64,000 nt of DNA from Bacillus sp. HSf4 (lineage in GTDB: Bacteria; Bacillota; Bacilli; Bacillales; Bacillaceae): positions 1,848,001 through 1,912,000 of the forward strand of contig NZ_CP120679.1 in the NCBI RefSeq assembly GCF_029537375.1. The letters are read 5' to 3'. The notes under the pieces were generated by a model that was not told the DNA's origin, made no database searches, and saw nothing but the letters and a program-made list of their open reading frames with translations. Below, in pieces: positions 40,490-48,186 of the stretch. Made by a program: the position numbers and the translations under genes. How positions within the stretch are numbered: the first letter of the stretch is position 1; each line of letters begins with the position of its first letter.

Positions 40490-41287
40490 ATGAGAATTTT
40501 ATTTATTGGAGATGTCGTCGGTTCGCCGGGCAGAGAGATGATCAAAAATTATTTGCCGAAACTGAAGCTGAAATATAAACCCCACGCCGTTATCGTTAAT
40601 GGAGAAAACGCCGCACACGGGAAAGGCATTACCGAAAAAATATACCATCAGCTCATTCAAGCGGGAGCCGATGTCCTCACCATGGGAAACCACACATGGG
40701 ATAAAAGGGAAATATTTGATTTTATTGATGAAGCACCGCAGATCATCAGACCGGCCAACTTTCCCGAAGGCACCCCGGGGAAAGGGATCACATACATCAA
40801 AACAAACGGCAACAAAGAGCTTGCTGTGATCAATCTGCAGGGCCGGACATTTCTTCCGCCGATTGACTGTCCGTTCCGCAAAGCGGACGAACTGATTGAT
40901 GAAGCTTCAAAAAGAACGCCGTTTATCTTTATCGATTTTCACGCTGAAGCAACAAGTGAAAAACAAGCGATCGGCTGGTATACGGACGGCCGGGTGTCAG
41001 CCGTTGTCGGAACCCATACACATGTGCAGACGGCGGACAACCGCGTGCTCCCCAAAGGCACGGCCTACATCACCGATGTCGGGATGACCGGTCCGTATGA
41101 CGGGATTCTCGGCGTTGACCGGGAGACGATTATCAAACGCTTTAAAACAAGCCTGCCCGTCAGGTTTGAGATTGCCGAAGGCCGCACAACCTTAAGCGGA
41201 GTTGTCATAGACATCGATGATCAAAGCAAAAAAGCCGTTAAAATTGAACGGATCTTAATCAATGACGACCACATGTTTTTTGAATAA
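40490..41287 (+). CDS. ymdB: YmdB metallophosphodiesterase
   Basis: A 265-residue calcineurin-like phosphodiesterase. Metal-binding motifs: FIGDVVGSPG, NGENAAHGKG, MGNHTWD and GTHTHVQTAD. Two ATGs are adjacent (40487, 40490); the second gives the family N-terminus MRILFIGDVVG. In B. subtilis it hydrolyses 2',3'-cyclic nucleotides, affects biofilm and motility genes, and lies just after rny as here. Confidence 0.95.
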   Translation: MRILFIGDVVGSPGREMIKNYLPKLKLKYKPHAVIVNGENAAHGKGITEKIYHQLIQAGADVLTMGNHTWDKREIFDFIDEAPQIIRPANFPEGTPGKGITYIKTNGNKELAVINLQGRTFLPPIDCPFRKADELIDEASKRTPFIFIDFHAEATSEKQAIGWYTDGRVSAVVGTHTHVQTADNRVLPKGTAYITDVGMTGPYDGILGVDRETIIKRFKTSLPVRFEIAEGRTTLSGVVIDIDDQSKKAVKIERILINDDHMFFE

Positions 41288-41477
41288 AATCATTTTAGAA
41301 AAATATTAAAAGGAAAGCAGGAATATCCCGGTCTTTTAGTGAATATAGTAAAAATGGAAGGTACCCTGCTATTTTTGAAAAGCAATTAAAAGGGGATGGC
41401 TTTGAAAATAGCAACATCTAATAATGATTGTTCTAATGAACACTCACTTATCCATTGAAACTTAAGGGGGAGCAGGA

Positions 41478-41738
41478 ATGGAAATATTAAAAGTTTCAGC
41501 AAAATCAAATCCAAACTCGGTCGCAGGTGCGCTCGCGGGAGTCTTGAGAGAACGAGGAGCTGCGGAAATTCAAGCAATCGGAGCCGGTGCATTGAACCAG
41601 GCTGTGAAAGCGGTGGCGATTGCCAGGGGATTTGTAGCGCCAAGCGGAGTGGATCTGATTTGCATTCCGGCGTTTACGGACATTCAAATTGACGGTGAAG
41701 AGCGAACAGCGATTAAATTAATTGTTGAACCTCGCTGA
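41478..41738 (+). CDS. spoVS: Stage V sporulation protein S
   Basis: An 86-residue Alba-like protein, almost invariant in Bacillus (MEILKVSAKSNPNSVAGALAGVLRE). The ATG follows AAGGGGGAGCAGG. It promotes spore coat assembly and core dehydration and influences septum formation; it probably binds nucleic acid. A strong terminator follows. The 190 bases upstream hold AT-rich sequence with AAAGGAAA and GTGAAT elements that might belong to a sigma-H promoter, but the spacing is poor. Confidence 0.97.
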   Translation: MEILKVSAKSNPNSVAGALAGVLRERGAAEIQAIGAGALNQAVKAVAIARGFVAPSGVDLICIPAFTDIQIDGEERTAIKLIVEPR

Positions 41739-41764
41739 TAGAAAGATAAGTCGAATCAATGCTT

Positions 41765-41800
41765 CAACCTGCTTGCTTAAGGCAAGCGGGTTGTTTTTGG
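41765..41800 (+). terminator. Intrinsic terminator of spoVS
   Basis: CAACCTGCTTGC (41765-41776) pairs with GCAAGCGGGTTG (41782-41793) with one G-T, followed by TTTTTGG. Confidence 0.9.
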
Positions 41801-41835
41801 TTTGGCCAAAATGTAGAGCTGGGAGCGGATGAAAT

Positions 41836-42756
41836 ATGAATATTTTTGATGCCCATTCCGATCTGCTATTCAAGCTCTGGAAAAATCCGAAGCTTAATGA
41901 ATACAACGATCCAACACTGCAAACACCGGTCAAAGCGCTTTTAAACGGGAAGACGAAAGTGCAATGCCTGGCGATTTTTCTGCCGGCTTCTGTTCCGGCC
42001 GCGATGCGCCTGGAAATGGCGCTTGTTCAAATACAGCTGTTTTACGAAAAAATCGCCAAATATGAACGGATCAAACTAATCAGAAGCAAAGCAGACATCC
42101 ACTCGCTGAAAGCGGATGAAACAGGCGTTATCTTAACGATGGAAGGCTGTGAGCCGATATCCAAAAATTTAAGGCTGTTTGATGTTTTTTTCCGGCTCGG
42201 CGTCCGAAGCTTCGGTCTGACATGGAACTGGGCGAACGCCTTCGCTGACGGAGCTTTGGAAAAAAGAAATGCGGGACTTTCATCCTGGGGAAACAAATTG
42301 ATCCGCATCGCCAACAAAAACCGGGCCTGGACAGACGTTTCCCATTTGTCGGAAAGCAGCTTTTGGGATGCGCTGGCGGCCGCAAAATATCCGATCGCCT
42401 CCCATTCCAATGCCTACAGCCTTTGTCCGCATCCAAGGAATTTAAAGGATGATCAAATCAAAGCACTCATTGATCAAAACGGTGTCATCGGTCTGACATT
42501 TGTCCCTGAATTTGTGAAACGCGAGGGGACGCCGCGGCTGAAAGACATCCTTACACACATTGACCATATTTGTTCTCTCGGCGGTGAACGGCATATCGGC
42601 TTTGGTTCGGATTTTGACGGCATCGACAGAGTGATTCCGGATTTGGAATGCCACAAGGATTATGACAATCTAATTGAAGCATTGGAACGCTCGTTTTCAT
42701 CCAGTCAAGTGCGCCGTTTTCTCTTTGAAAACTTCGTCAGCCGCATCCCGTTTTAA
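41836..42756 (+). CDS. M19-family membrane (renal-type) dipeptidase
   Basis: A 306-residue protein. It has the M19 zinc ligands: FDAHSD at the N-terminus, Glu in TMEGCEPI, the DVSHLSE and ASHSNAY histidines, and GSDFDGID. M19 enzymes cleave dipeptides, including D-amino acid ones. No signal peptide is present, so it is probably cytosolic. In B. subtilis 168 as I recall it, spoVS is followed directly by tdh, so this gene is an extra or retained gene here; B. cereus-type genomes have a dipeptidase at this place. Confidence 0.9.
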   Translation: MNIFDAHSDLLFKLWKNPKLNEYNDPTLQTPVKALLNGKTKVQCLAIFLPASVPAAMRLEMALVQIQLFYEKIAKYERIKLIRSKADIHSLKADETGVILTMEGCEPISKNLRLFDVFFRLGVRSFGLTWNWANAFADGALEKRNAGLSSWGNKLIRIANKNRAWTDVSHLSESSFWDALAAAKYPIASHSNAYSLCPHPRNLKDDQIKALIDQNGVIGLTFVPEFVKREGTPRLKDILTHIDHICSLGGERHIGFGSDFDGIDRVIPDLECHKDYDNLIEALERSFSSSQVRRFLFENFVSRIPF

Positions 42757-42815
42757 AAAAATTTCCGCTTTTTTTCAGAGTGTGTTCATATGTCCACATC
42801 ATACGGACAGTGGTG

Positions 42816-42844
42816 TTTACCAAGATGGAAAATCGTGCTACAAT
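42816..42844 (+). promoter_or_regulatory. Sigma-A promoter of tdh-kbl
   Basis: TTTACC (42816-42821), 17 bases, TACAAT (42839-42844) with an extended TGC directly before it. It lies 41 bases before the tdh start. Confidence 0.75.
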
Positions 42845-42885
42845 CCTTGTGTAAAGCGATTTTTCGCGAAAGGGGGCTGTTCGTC

Positions 42886-43926
42886 TTGAACGGAAAAATG
42901 AAAGCGCTTATCAAGAATCCCGGGGAACCCGGCGCTGTCCTTGAGCTCGTTCCGATTCCGCAAATCGATCAACATGAAGTGCTCATCAAAGTGAAAGCTG
43001 CATCGATTTGCGGAACCGATGTTCATATTTATAATTGGGATGAATGGGCGAAAAACAGAATAAAACCGCCCTATGTGTTTGGTCACGAATTTTCCGGAGA
43101 GGTCGTTCAGGTCGGGGAGAATGTCACATCAGTCAAGGAGGGGGAGTACGTCTCAGCGGAAACGCATATCGTCTGCGGGAAATGCATTCCTTGTCTGACC
43201 GGAAAAAAACACGTCTGCCGAAATACGCAAATCCTCGGCGTGGATACAGAAGGGTGTTTCGCCGAGTATGTGAAGGTGCCGGCGGAAAACATCTGGAAAA
43301 ATCCGTCCGGTATGCCCGAGGACCTCGCTTCGATTCAAGAGCCGCTCGGCAACGCCCTGCATACCGTTCTCTCAGGGATAACAGCAGGGGATAAGACGGC
43401 GATTGTCGGCTGCGGTCCGATCGGATTAATGGCTGTGGCGGTGGCGAAAGCAGCCGGGGCCTCACAGGTGATCGCGATCGATAAAAACGAGTACAGGCTC
43501 GACTTGGCTGTGCAAATGGGCGCAACGGAAACCATCTCCATTGAAAAAGAAGACCCGCTCAAAAATGTAAGCGCTTTAACAAATCGGGAGGGCGTTGATT
43601 TAGTTTGTGAGATGTCGGGCCATCCGACAGCCATCCGCCAAAGCCTAAAGATGGCGGCAAACGGCGGGAAGGTTCATATCTTAAGCTTGCCGGAGCACCC
43701 CGTCTGCATTGATATGACAAATGACATCGTCTTTAAGGGCCTGACAGTCCAGGGAATCACCGGGCGTAAGATGTTTGAAACATGGAGGCAGACAAGCGAG
43801 CTGCTGAATGCCGGTGCAATCCGGATTAAACCTGTCATTACCCATCATTTTTCACTTGAAGACTATGAAACAGGTTTTGAGCTGATGAGGAAAGGGCAAT
43901 GCGGCAAAGTTGTGCTGAAACCATAG
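42886..43926 (+). CDS. tdh: L-threonine 3-dehydrogenase
   Basis: The TTG at 42886, after AAGGGGG, gives 346 residues; the longer frame from 42790 starts before the promoter and is rejected. It is a zinc alcohol dehydrogenase-type enzyme: catalytic zinc at CGTDVHIYNWD and GHEFSGE, structural zinc at CGKCIPCLTGKKHVC, and NAD-binding VGCGPIGLMAVAVAKAAGA. It oxidises threonine to 2-amino-3-ketobutyrate, which Kbl cleaves to glycine and acetyl-CoA. kbl follows after 15 bases. Confidence 0.97.
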   Translation: MNGKMKALIKNPGEPGAVLELVPIPQIDQHEVLIKVKAASICGTDVHIYNWDEWAKNRIKPPYVFGHEFSGEVVQVGENVTSVKEGEYVSAETHIVCGKCIPCLTGKKHVCRNTQILGVDTEGCFAEYVKVPAENIWKNPSGMPEDLASIQEPLGNALHTVLSGITAGDKTAIVGCGPIGLMAVAVAKAAGASQVIAIDKNEYRLDLAVQMGATETISIEKEDPLKNVSALTNREGVDLVCEMSGHPTAIRQSLKMAANGGKVHILSLPEHPVCIDMTNDIVFKGLTVQGITGRKMFETWRQTSELLNAGAIRIKPVITHHFSLEDYETGFELMRKGQCGKVVLKP

Positions 43927-43941
43927 AAAGGAGAGATTGAT

Positions 43942-45117
43942 ATGAAAGAGTTTCACTTTTTAGCTTCAGAGCTTGAAGCAATGAAGAAAAACGGCACATT
44001 TCAAGAGCTGCCGGTCATCGAATCGCTTCAAGGGTCAACTGTCAGAATGAAAGGAAGAGATATCATACAGCTTTCTTCCAATAATTATTTAGGATTGACA
44101 TCACATCCGCGGATGCAAAAGGCGGCTGAAGACGCCGTGAAGCAATATGGCGCAGGAACCGGCTCAGTCCGGACCATCGCCGGAACGTTCACCATGCATG
44201 ACGAGCTTGAGAAAAAGCTTGCAGCATTTAAGAACACGGAAGCGGCTCTCGTGTTTCAGTCCGGTTTCACAGCAAATCAGGGCATTCTTTCCAGTATTCT
44301 CACAAAAGACGACATCGTGATTTCAGATGAATTAAACCACGCTTCAATCATAGACGGCATCAGGCTCACCAAGGCCGGCAAAAAAGTCTATGAACATGCG
44401 AATATGGAAGACTTGGAAAAGATTTTGAAAAAATCGATGAATTACAGAACACGGCTGATCGTCACAGACGGCGTCTTTTCGATGGACGGAGACATCGCTC
44501 CGCTTCCTGAGATTGTAAAGCTTGCCGAACAGTATGATGCCTTTGTCATGGTCGATGATGCGCATGCTTCCGGTGTTCTCGGTGAAAACGGACGCGGCAC
44601 GGTACATCATTTCGGCCTCGACGGAAAAGTCCATATTCAAGTCGGCACCCTCAGCAAAGCGATCGGTGTGTTAGGAGGATATGCCGCCGGCTCAAAAGTG
44701 CTGATCGACTATTTAAAACATAAAGGCCGTCCGTTTTTGTTCAGCACGTCTCATCCGCCGGCTGTTACCGCAGCTTGTATTGAAGCGGTCAATGTGCTGA
44801 TGGAAGAGCCTTCATTGATCAAAAAGCTGTGGGATAATACGGCGTATTTCAAACAAGGCCTCGAAAATATCGGTCTCCCGCTGATCAAGAGTGAGACGCC
44901 GATCACACCGATTTTAATCGGGGATGAAGCCGAAACGTGCCGGTTTTCCAACACGCTGTTTGAGCTGGGTGTTTTTGCGCAGGCGATCGTTTTTCCGACC
45001 GTTCCAAAGGGCAAAGCGCGAATCAGAACGATCATGACCGCGCAGCACACGAAAGAAGAGCTTGACAAAGCGCTTGACATCATCGAAACCGGCGCCCGAA
45101 AATCGGGGCTGATTTAA
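43942..45117 (+). CDS. kbl: 2-amino-3-ketobutyrate CoA ligase / glycine C-acetyltransferase
   Basis: A 391-residue PLP enzyme of the alpha-oxoamine synthase family. The PLP Lys lies in GTLSKAIGVLGGY, with DDAHASGVLG and NNYLGL upstream. The ATG follows AAAGGAGAG. Together with Tdh it forms the threonine-to-glycine pathway. Paralogues such as BioF share the fold, but tdh adjacency decides the call. Confidence 0.96.
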   Translation: MKEFHFLASELEAMKKNGTFQELPVIESLQGSTVRMKGRDIIQLSSNNYLGLTSHPRMQKAAEDAVKQYGAGTGSVRTIAGTFTMHDELEKKLAAFKNTEAALVFQSGFTANQGILSSILTKDDIVISDELNHASIIDGIRLTKAGKKVYEHANMEDLEKILKKSMNYRTRLIVTDGVFSMDGDIAPLPEIVKLAEQYDAFVMVDDAHASGVLGENGRGTVHHFGLDGKVHIQVGTLSKAIGVLGGYAAGSKVLIDYLKHKGRPFLFSTSHPPAVTAACIEAVNVLMEEPSLIKKLWDNTAYFKQGLENIGLPLIKSETPITPILIGDEAETCRFSNTLFELGVFAQAIVFPTVPKGKARIRTIMTAQHTKEELDKALDIIETGARKSGLI

Positions 45118-45147
45118 TATTCTTCCTTAAAACAAAGTAAATTTCCA

Positions 45148-45176
45148 TTGATAATCATTTTCATTTAGTGTACAAT
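45148..45176 (+). promoter_or_regulatory. miaB promoter with an overlapping Fur-like box
   Basis: TTGATA (45148-45153), 17 bases, TACAAT (45171-45176). TGATAATCATTTTCA (45149-45163) fits the Bacillus Fur 7-1-7 consensus TGATAATnATTATCA at 13 of 14 fixed positions and covers the -35 and spacer. Confidence 0.65.
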
Positions 45177-45180
45177 AATG

Positions 45181-45214
45181 GGTTCTCGGTTGTGCTGACA
45201 GCCGAGAACCTTTA
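45181..45214 (+). terminator. Leader hairpin upstream of miaB
   Basis: GGTTCTCGG (45181-45189) pairs with CCGAGAACC (45202-45210), then TTTAT. It begins only about 5 bases after the -10, so it forms the very 5' end of the miaB mRNA and may stabilise it or end kbl transcripts. Confidence 0.6.
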
Positions 45215-45253
45215 TACTGAAGTGTGGAGCTTTGTTTGAAAGGAGAATAAAAC

Positions 45254-46783
45254 ATGAATGAGAAACAGCGAACAGAAAGCGGACAGGTTAATCCATCGGA
45301 CAAAAAATCCGAGAAGGATTACAGCAAGTATTTTGAAGCTGTTTATGTTCCGCCTTCATTAAAAGATGCAAAAAAACGCGGTAAAGAATCCGTGAAATAC
45401 CATAACGATTTTAAAATTTCAGAGCAGTACAGAGGCATGGGAGAAGGACGGAAGTTTTACATCCGCACATACGGCTGCCAGATGAATGAACATGATACCG
45501 AAGTCATGGCGGGGATTTTCATGGCGCTCGGCTATGAACCGACCGACTCGACGGAAGACGCCAACGTCATCCTGCTCAACACATGCGCGATCCGGGAAAA
45601 CGCGGAAAACAAAGTGTTCGGCGAAATCGGCCACTTAAAGGCGTTAAAAAAGGATAATCCCGACCTGATTCTCGGCGTCTGCGGCTGTATGTCACAGGAA
45701 GAATCAGTCGTCAACCGGATTTTGAAGAAACATCCGTTTGTCGATTTGATTTTTGGGACACACAATATCCACCGCCTTCCGGAGCTCTTGTCAGAAGCCT
45801 ATCTGTCAAAAGAAATGGTCATTGAAGTGTGGTCTAAAGAAGGAGATGTTATTGAAAACCTTCCGAAAGTCCGCCACGGCAAAATTAAAGCGTGGGTCAA
45901 CATCATGTACGGCTGCGACAAGTTCTGCACATACTGCATCGTCCCTTACACAAGGGGAAAAGAGCGAAGCAGGCGTCCGGAGGATATCATTCAGGAAGTG
46001 AGAAGGCTTGCGGCTGAAGGCTACAAAGAAATCACGCTCCTCGGACAGAACGTCAATGCCTATGGCAAAGATTTTGAGGACATGGAATACGGGCTCGGCC
46101 ATTTGATGGATGAACTTCACAAAATCGATATCCCGAGAATCCGCTTCACTACAAGCCATCCTCGCGACTTTGACGATCACTTGATCGAAGTGCTTGCAAA
46201 AGGCGGTAACCTTTTGGACCATATCCATCTGCCTGTTCAGTCCGGAAGCTCTCAAGTATTGAAGCTGATGGCGAGAAAATACGATCGGGAACGCTATCTT
46301 GAGCTTGTCGCTAAAATTAAAAAAGCGATGCCAAACGCTTCTCTTACAACGGATATTATCGTCGGCTTCCCGAATGAAACGGACGAACAGTTTGAAGAAA
46401 CGCTCTCTTTATACAGAGAAGTCGAGTTTGACAGCGCCTATACCTTCATTTATTCACCTCGTGAAGGAACACCTGCGGCGAAAATGAAAGACAACGTCCC
46501 GATGAGGGTGAAAAAAGAACGTCTTCAGCGCCTGAATGATGTTGTCAACGAAATTTCCGCCAAGAAAATGAAGGAATACGAGGGTCAGGTTGTCGAAGTA
46601 TTAGTAGAGGGTGAAAGTAAAAACAACCCTGAAATTCTTGCCGGCTATACACGGAAAAACAAGCTTGTCAACTTCAAAGGGCCAAAGGAAGCGATCGGCC
46701 AGCTTGTCAACGTGAAAATCCATCAGGCGAAAACATGGTCGCTTGACGGAGAAATGGTAGGAGAAGCAATCGAGGTGAAATAG
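45254..46783 (+). CDS. miaB: tRNA-2-methylthio-N6-isopentenyladenosine synthase MiaB
   Basis: A 509-residue radical SAM methylthiotransferase. The N-terminal UPF0004 domain has three cluster cysteines ([26 protein letters not shown]). The radical SAM CxxxCxxC is CDKFCTYC, followed by [16 protein letters not shown] domain ends the protein. It adds the ms2 group to i6A37 of tRNAs and needs two 4Fe-4S clusters. It is followed after one base by ricA. Confidence 0.97.
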   Translation: MNEKQRTESGQVNPSDKKSEKDYSKYFEAVYVPPSLKDAKKRGKESVKYHNDFKISEQYRGMGEGRKFYIRTYGCQMNEHDTEVMAGIFMALGYEPTDSTEDANVILLNTCAIRENAENKVFGEIGHLKALKKDNPDLILGVCGCMSQEESVVNRILKKHPFVDLIFGTHNIHRLPELLSEAYLSKEMVIEVWSKEGDVIENLPKVRHGKIKAWVNIMYGCDKFCTYCIVPYTRGKERSRRPEDIIQEVRRLAAEGYKEITLLGQNVNAYGKDFEDMEYGLGHLMDELHKIDIPRIRFTTSHPRDFDDHLIEVLAKGGNLLDHIHLPVQSGSSQVLKLMARKYDRERYLELVAKIKKAMPNASLTTDIIVGFPNETDEQFEETLSLYREVEFDSAYTFIYSPREGTPAAKMKDNVPMRVKKERLQRLNDVVNEISAKKMKEYEGQVVEVLVEGESKNNPEILAGYTRKNKLVNFKGPKEAIGQLVNVKIHQAKTWSLDGEMVGEAIEVK

Positions 46784-46784
46784 G

Positions 46785-47216
46785 ATGACGCTGTACACGA
46801 AAAAAGATATTGTCGCCAAAGCGCGCGAGCTTGCAAAAATGATTGCCGAAACCGAAGAAGTCGAATTCTTCAAAAAGGCGGAAGCGCAGATTAATGAAAA
46901 TGCCAAGATTTCGGGGCTCATCAATCAAATCAAAGCCCTGCAAAAGCAGGCCGTCAACTTTAAGCACTACGAAAAACACGAAGCGCTGAAGCAAACGGAA
47001 GCAAAGATCGACGCGCTCCAGGAAGAGCTCGACGGAATTCCGATCATCCAAGAGTTCAGGGACTCTCAAATGGAAGTCAACGATCTTCTTCAGCTCGTCG
47101 CCCATACAATATCAAACCAAGTGACAAATGAGATCATATCATCAACCGGAGGAAACCTGCTGACAGGGGAAACCGGTTCAAAAGTGAAAAATTCATCACC
47201 GAGCTGTTCACTATAA
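46785..47216 (+). CDS. ricA: RicA (YmcA), subunit of the RicAFT complex
   Basis: A 143-residue YlbF/YmcA-family helical protein starting at ATG 46785, one base after the miaB stop. It ends in CSL, a cysteine reported to bind Fe-S with RicF and RicT. The complex directs RNase Y cuts and is needed for biofilm, competence and sporulation in B. subtilis. Its substrate nuclease RNase Y is encoded 7 kb upstream. Confidence 0.96.
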   Translation: MTLYTKKDIVAKARELAKMIAETEEVEFFKKAEAQINENAKISGLINQIKALQKQAVNFKHYEKHEALKQTEAKIDALQEELDGIPIIQEFRDSQMEVNDLLQLVAHTISNQVTNEIISSTGGNLLTGETGSKVKNSSPSCSL

Positions 47217-47221
47217 TCAGG

Positions 47222-47250
47222 CGGCGCCTTTCCGAGGCGCCGTTTTTTTT
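47222..47250 (+). terminator. Intrinsic terminator of miaB-ricA
   Basis: CGGCGCC (47222-47228) pairs with GGCGCCG (47236-47242), followed by eight Ts. Confidence 0.93.
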
Positions 47251-47393
47251 GTTTTTGGCAATCAAATCAACATCACTTCAGGATCACAGCTGTAAAGCCT
47301 GCTTTAAAGGAAGTTCTGGGCCTCTAAATTCCCGCCGCGGCGGCTTATTTAAAAGATTCAGCTTTCGGTCTGTCTTTTTCTTTTATGATTTAA

Positions 47394-47500
47394 GTCAAGT
47401 TTATCTATTCAACTGCATACACTTAAACAGATTCATTAAATGGGAATTTTATTTTGATTTCTCCATGAACGCACATTAGACGAATGCCCAGCATAAGATA
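47394..47500 (+). promoter_or_regulatory. cotE sporulation promoters (sigma-E then sigma-K candidates)
   Basis: Upstream element: GTCAAGTTT (47394-47402), 13 bases, CATACACT (47416-47423), a close sigma-E match. Downstream element: CAC (47472-47474), 17 bases, CATAAGATA (47492-47500), a full sigma-K -10 match. B. subtilis cotE has the same early P1 and late P2 arrangement. The rest of the 47251-47530 gap shows nothing further. Confidence 0.7.
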
Positions 47501-47530
47501 ATACGAGGAAAAACAAGGAGGCATGACCGA

Positions 47531-48076
47531 ATGTCTGAATACAGGGAAATTATTACAAAAGCGGTGGTCGCGAAAGGCCGGAAATTCACGCAGTGCACCC
47601 ACACCATCTCCCCTTCGCAAAAGCCAACCAGTATTTTAGGCGGTTGGATTATCAATCATAAGTATGACGCCGAAAAAATCGGCAAAACGGTTGAAATTGA
47701 AGGGACATATGACATCAATGTATGGTATTCCTATGCCGACAACACAAAAACCGAAGTTGTGACTGAACGCGTTTCCTATGTTGATGTCATCAAGCTCCGC
47801 TACCGCGACAAAAACTATTTGGATGATGAGCACGAAGTCATCGCGAAAGTGCTTCAGCAGCCGAACTGCCTCGAAGTCACCATTTCGCCAAACGGAAACA
47901 AAGTGGTGGTTCAGGCGGAAAGGGAATTTTTATCAGAGGTAGTCGGCGAGACGAAAGTCGTCGTCGAGGTCAATTCCGATTGGACGGAAAGCGATGATGA
48001 AGCGTGGGAAGAAGAGCTTGACGAAGAGCTGGAAGATATTAATCCGGAATTTTTGGTCGGAGATCCTGAAGAATAA
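47531..48076 (+). CDS. cotE: Spore coat morphogenetic protein CotE
   Basis: A 181-residue CotE ([21 protein letters not shown]) with a very acidic C-terminal tail ([21 protein letters not shown]). It forms the scaffold between inner and outer coat and recruits outer-coat proteins in the mother cell. Both mother-cell sigma factors have candidate promoters upstream. The ATG follows AAGGAGG. Confidence 0.97.
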   Translation: MSEYREIITKAVVAKGRKFTQCTHTISPSQKPTSILGGWIINHKYDAEKIGKTVEIEGTYDINVWYSYADNTKTEVVTERVSYVDVIKLRYRDKNYLDDEHEVIAKVLQQPNCLEVTISPNGNKVVVQAEREFLSEVVGETKVVVEVNSDWTESDDEAWEEELDEELEDINPEFLVGDPEE

Positions 48077-48080
48077 AAAG

Positions 48081-48117
48081 GAAGCTAGGGAAGCATCGCC
48101 CTAGTTTCTTTTTTTTC
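48081..48117 (+). terminator. Intrinsic terminator of cotE
   Basis: GCTAGGG (48084-48090) pairs with CCCTAG(T) (48099-48105), followed by TTCTTTTTTTT. Confidence 0.85.
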
Positions 48118-48131
48118 ACCGGTAATCTTTG

Positions 48132-48140
48132 TGGTATAAT
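48132..48140 (+). promoter_or_regulatory. Extended -10 promoter of mutS-mutL
   Basis: TGGTATAAT (48132-48140), with the T-rich end of the cotE terminator where the -35 would be. Confidence 0.65.
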
Positions 48141-48186
48141 GAGTAGTGGATCATAGAAACGTTAATACATAGTGAGGGATTATAAT

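Noticed and set aside
41300..41350. Sigma-H promoter for spoVS (AAAGGAAA ... GTGAAT)
   Set aside because: The elements are about 21 bases apart, too far for a sigma-H promoter; not annotated as a site.
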